8,704 bases of DNA from Methanobacterium sp. (GTDB taxonomy: Archaea; Methanobacteriota; Methanobacteria; Methanobacteriales; Methanobacteriaceae): NCBI GenBank assembly GCA_009712615.1, contig WASR01000147.1, positions 1-8,704 on the forward strand, read 5' to 3'. Of this stretch, positions 6,644 to 8,704 are shown piece by piece. Under the pieces are notes generated by a model that was given only the letters and a program-made list of their open reading frames with translations, searched no databases and was not told the DNA's origin. Every line of letters starts with the position of its first letter. Within the stretch, counting starts at the first letter, position 1. The translations under genes were made by a program, and so were the position numbers.

Positions 6644-7045
6644 ATGGATATAAAACTTGAACCCATTGGAGTTATTAAATCTCCATATACAGACAGAAAA
6701 AATTCACCAAGACAGGGTCGTTTTTCAAACGAAACAAGTGTTTTGACAGTCTATAAAAAATACATGGACGGAATTGAAGGCATAGATCTGCACAGTCACT
6801 ACATGATATTTTACTGGCAGGATCATGCTGTTCGGAACAAATTGAAGGTTGTGCCCCATGGAAATACAGAGGAAAGGGGAGTATTTTCAACCAGAGCACC
6901 TGTAAGACCCAATCCCATAGGATTTTGTTTGGTGGAAGTTGTGGATATTGAGGATAACATGATCACTGTTAGATGGCTCGATGCATGGGATGGTTCACCT
7001 CTACTTGATATCAAACCCTATTGGCCAGAAATAGATACAATCTAA
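6644..7045 (+). CDS. trmO: tRNA (N6-threonylcarbamoyladenosine(37)-N6)-methyltransferase TrmO
   Basis: A 133-residue single-domain protein of the TrmO (TsaA/UPF0066) family. TrmO uses S-adenosylmethionine to methylate N6 of t6A at position 37 of certain tRNAs, giving m6t6A and tuning decoding of ACY threonine codons. Visible family motifs are PIGVIKSPY at 7-15, PRQG at 22-25, the strongly conserved RGVFSTRAPVRPNPIG at 78-93, and DGSPLLDIKPYWP at 116-128. The protein begins directly at the TrmO domain and lacks the C-terminal extension of the 235-residue E. coli enzyme, as is usual for archaeal members. It is the second gene of an operon with UbiA and converges on the MFS gene with only six bases between stop codons. 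Specific tRNA targets cannot be inferred here. Confidence 0.92.
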   Translation: MDIKLEPIGVIKSPYTDRKNSPRQGRFSNETSVLTVYKKYMDGIEGIDLHSHYMIFYWQDHAVRNKLKVVPHGNTEERGVFSTRAPVRPNPIGFCLVEVVDIEDNMITVRWLDAWDGSPLLDIKPYWPEIDTI

Positions 7046-7051
7046 AACAAG

Positions 7052-8614
7052 TCAAATATTCGAACTTACACAACCCTCAGCTTCTTTTTTAGTTTTGTGC
7101 CGTGGTATGAAGAGTGAGATAATCATACTGAATAAAAGTACGATGGTTATCAGATTAAACGCAGTCTTCATGGTGTTAACCTTCTGGATACTCACAGGCA
7201 TATTTTTTTCAGCAGCATAACTCTGATTGTTATTTTCAAATTTCCCTACTAACTCATTCACCCCAAGGATATTATCTTGAATACCCATGGATTGTCCTGT
7301 ATTTGCCACAAGACCCACACTACTAAAACCTCCCAGGATCAGTATGAGTCCCAGTATGGCAGTTCCCAAAGATGAGCCCAAATTAATGCCAGTATTCATA
7401 ATTCCTGAAGCATCTGGCTGCTGTTCTTTCTTTGCAGCAAAGAATATTTCGTTGGCAGAATGGGGAAAAACAATGCCCATACCAACACCCAACAAAAATA
7501 TCCCTGGAACCATGTCAATGATTGTTGTATAAGGATTGAAAATCAATGTAAGGTAAACACTTCCAGTAATGGCTGCCAAAGAACCAATTGCCAGAATATA
7601 TCTTGACTGTATCTGTTTGGACAATTTTCCAGCCATTGAAGACATGACAAAAATTGCCACACTCATTGGAATCAGAGTTAAACCTGTTGTAAGGGGATTG
7701 GCACCCAGATCAGACTGAACATAAACAGGAATAATAAACAGAACACCCCCTATTGTGAAGTTCATGATGAAACGTGTAATGTTGGCCAAACTGAATCCAC
7801 GATCTTTAAACAAACTAATATCAACCAGCGGGATTTGATTTTTACTTATTCTACTTCTCTGATTTAAATAGAAAATTATCATGAGCAGAATTCCCAAAAC
7901 AATTAGGATAAATGCCAAGTACCAATTATTTGGATTGTTAAGAATTAAGATACCGAGCACGAACAAGAATATTCCCACTGCAGAGTTCACAGCACCCACA
8001 ATATTGAGTTGAGACCAGCGCATATCTGGAGGAAAAACAGAAATTTCGCCTGAGAAAATTATTATGACAATAATAACAAGTAGTTCTAAACCAAATGCAT
8101 ATCTCCAACTGTAAAAAGTAGTTAAAAAGCCCCCAATTATTGGACCCACAGTTCCTGCTCCTGAAGCCATTGAACTAGTTATTCCCAATGCAAATGCTCT
8201 CTTTTCACCTTCATAAGTTCCAGAAATGATGGATGTGGTGGCAGGCATCATTAAAGCAGCCCCAACACCTTCCATAATTGACCATCCAAGTAAAAGCATG
8301 TTGCTGTTAATACTCAAAGCCGCAACCACGGTCCCAACACCATAAATTACAGCTCCCGTTAAAAAAGTACGTTTACGGCCCAAAATATTTTGTATCCTCC
8401 CTCCTACGAGCATTAAACTGGCCATTGTGAGGGAGTATGTGGCTATGATTATTTGAACAGTACCAATTGTTGTGTGAAGATCCCTGATAAGGGATGAAAT
8501 CGCAACATTCATGAAAGTTTTATCAATAACTATGGTAAAAATAGATAGTGTAACGATAATTAAAGTAATCCAACCCTTATCTGTCTTGTAAGCCAAAAAA
8601 TGCACACCATCCAT
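7052..8614 (-). CDS. MFS transporter, DHA2 (EmrB/QacA) 14-helix drug-efflux type
   Basis: A 520-residue permease that by family exports drugs or other amphiphilic compounds by proton antiport across the cytoplasmic membrane. Length and hydrophobicity fit 14 helices. Recognisable motifs are IVIDKTFMNVAI (28-39, the DHA2 helix-1 motif with an acidic residue at D31), motif A GGRIQNILGRKRTF at 71-84, and antiporter motif C GAGTVGPIIGG at 152-162. The segment ASGIMNTGINLGSSLGTAI at 402-420 is also typical. A polar external loop lies at about 435-480 before the last helix. The ATG at 8614 has no clear ribosome binding site; a TTG at 8596 (codon 7) has GGTG eight bases before it and may be the true start, trimming six residues. 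The gene stands alone, with a TATA box and a palindromic operator candidate upstream. The substrate is unknown. Confidence 0.9.
   Translation of the reverse strand: MDGVHFLAYKTDKGWITLIIVTLSIFTIVIDKTFMNVAISSLIRDLHTTIGTVQIIIATYSLTMASLMLVGGRIQNILGRKRTFLTGAVIYGVGTVVAALSINSNMLLLGWSIMEGVGAALMMPATTSIISGTYEGEKRAFALGITSSMASGAGTVGPIIGGFLTTFYSWRYAFGLELLVIIVIIIFSGEISVFPPDMRWSQLNIVGAVNSAVGIFLFVLGILILNNPNNWYLAFILIVLGILLMIIFYLNQRSRISKNQIPLVDISLFKDRGFSLANITRFIMNFTIGGVLFIIPVYVQSDLGANPLTTGLTLIPMSVAIFVMSSMAGKLSKQIQSRYILAIGSLAAITGSVYLTLIFNPYTTIIDMVPGIFLLGVGMGIVFPHSANEIFFAAKKEQQPDASGIMNTGINLGSSLGTAILGLILILGGFSSVGLVANTGQSMGIQDNILGVNELVGKFENNNQSYAAEKNMPVSIQKVNTMKTAFNLITIVLLFSMIISLFIPRHKTKKEAEGCVSSNI
7085..7096 (+). 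terminator. T-rich terminator candidate for the UbiA-trmO transcript
   Basis: Six T residues (7085-7090), then AG and TTTT, lie 40-51 bases past the trmO stop, inside the 3' end of the opposing MFS gene. An oligo-T terminator of archaeal style is plausible; no hairpin is needed. If used, the two convergent transcripts overlap. Confidence 0.35.
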
Positions 8615-8664
8615 TTGATACAGAAATAAAATTGCTCATGGTTATTGAGATTTGATGTTTGTGT

Positions 8665-8679
8665 CCCTCAATTTGAGGG
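8665..8679. promoter_or_regulatory. Palindromic operator candidate upstream of the MFS gene
   Basis: CCCTCAATTTGAGGG has perfect 7-base arms around one central base. It lies nine bases downstream of the TATA box and covers the expected transcription start near 8666, where a bound protein would block initiation. Efflux pumps are often under a local repressor; any regulator gene would lie outside this window. Confidence 0.55.
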
Positions 8680-8687
8680 TTAAGTGA

Positions 8688-8695
8688 TATATAAA
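8688..8695 (-). promoter_or_regulatory. TATA box of the MFS gene
   Basis: Minus strand TTTATATA, the archaeal consensus form, about 77 bases from the ATG at 8614. A start near 8666 would leave a leader of about 50 bases. Confidence 0.6.
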
Positions 8696-8704
8696 TAATT
8701 ATAT

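Overview
The window looks like a low-GC archaeal chromosome segment, most likely from a methanogen of the Methanobacterium type. The evidence is a UbiA-family enzyme that fits archaeal ether-lipid synthesis, a short archaeal-type TrmO, a long U32 protein, TTTATATA-type TATA boxes upstream of three genes, and ribosome binding sites of the GGTG/GGTGAT type. The genus is an inference from gene content and style; the archaeal assignment is firmer. I see no rRNA, tRNA, CRISPR array, insertion sequence or phage gene, and no gap over 300 bases lacks a gene.

Layout. (1) Bases 1-796, plus strand: a TauE/SafE-type membrane permease whose first few residues lie before the window. (2) Bases 832-2892, minus strand: a large repeat protein with five HEAT repeats, a duplicated unrecognised domain with a coiled coil, and three TPRs. 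It converges on the permease with 35 bases between stop codons, and an inverted repeat spans both gene ends. (3) Bases 2998-5658, minus strand: an 886-residue U32-family protein with the complete U32 signature and iron-sulfur cysteines. (4) Bases 5659-5788: a divergent promoter region. (5) Bases 5789-7045, plus strand: a two-gene operon of a UbiA prenyltransferase (probable digeranylgeranylglyceryl phosphate synthase) and TrmO (tRNA A37 N6-methyltransferase). (6) Bases 7052-8614, minus strand: a 14-helix MFS drug-efflux type transporter, converging on TrmO with a 6-base gap. Its upstream region holds a TATA box followed by a 15-base palindrome that looks like a repressor operator.

How the genes may work together. 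The core, U32 divergent from UbiA-trmO, is housekeeping in character: archaeal lipid synthesis plus probable RNA modification (U32 relatives hydroxylate RNA bases; TrmO methylates t6A37). The two transporters at the edges look like separate units. The HEAT/TPR protein is the least understood gene. Its most striking property is a 185-base stretch present twice with no mismatch, 477 bases apart and in frame, inside a duplicated domain whose remainder has clearly diverged. That is the footprint of recent intragenic gene conversion. I found no convincing new multi-gene defence or metabolic system here; the repeat protein is the best candidate for something undescribed.
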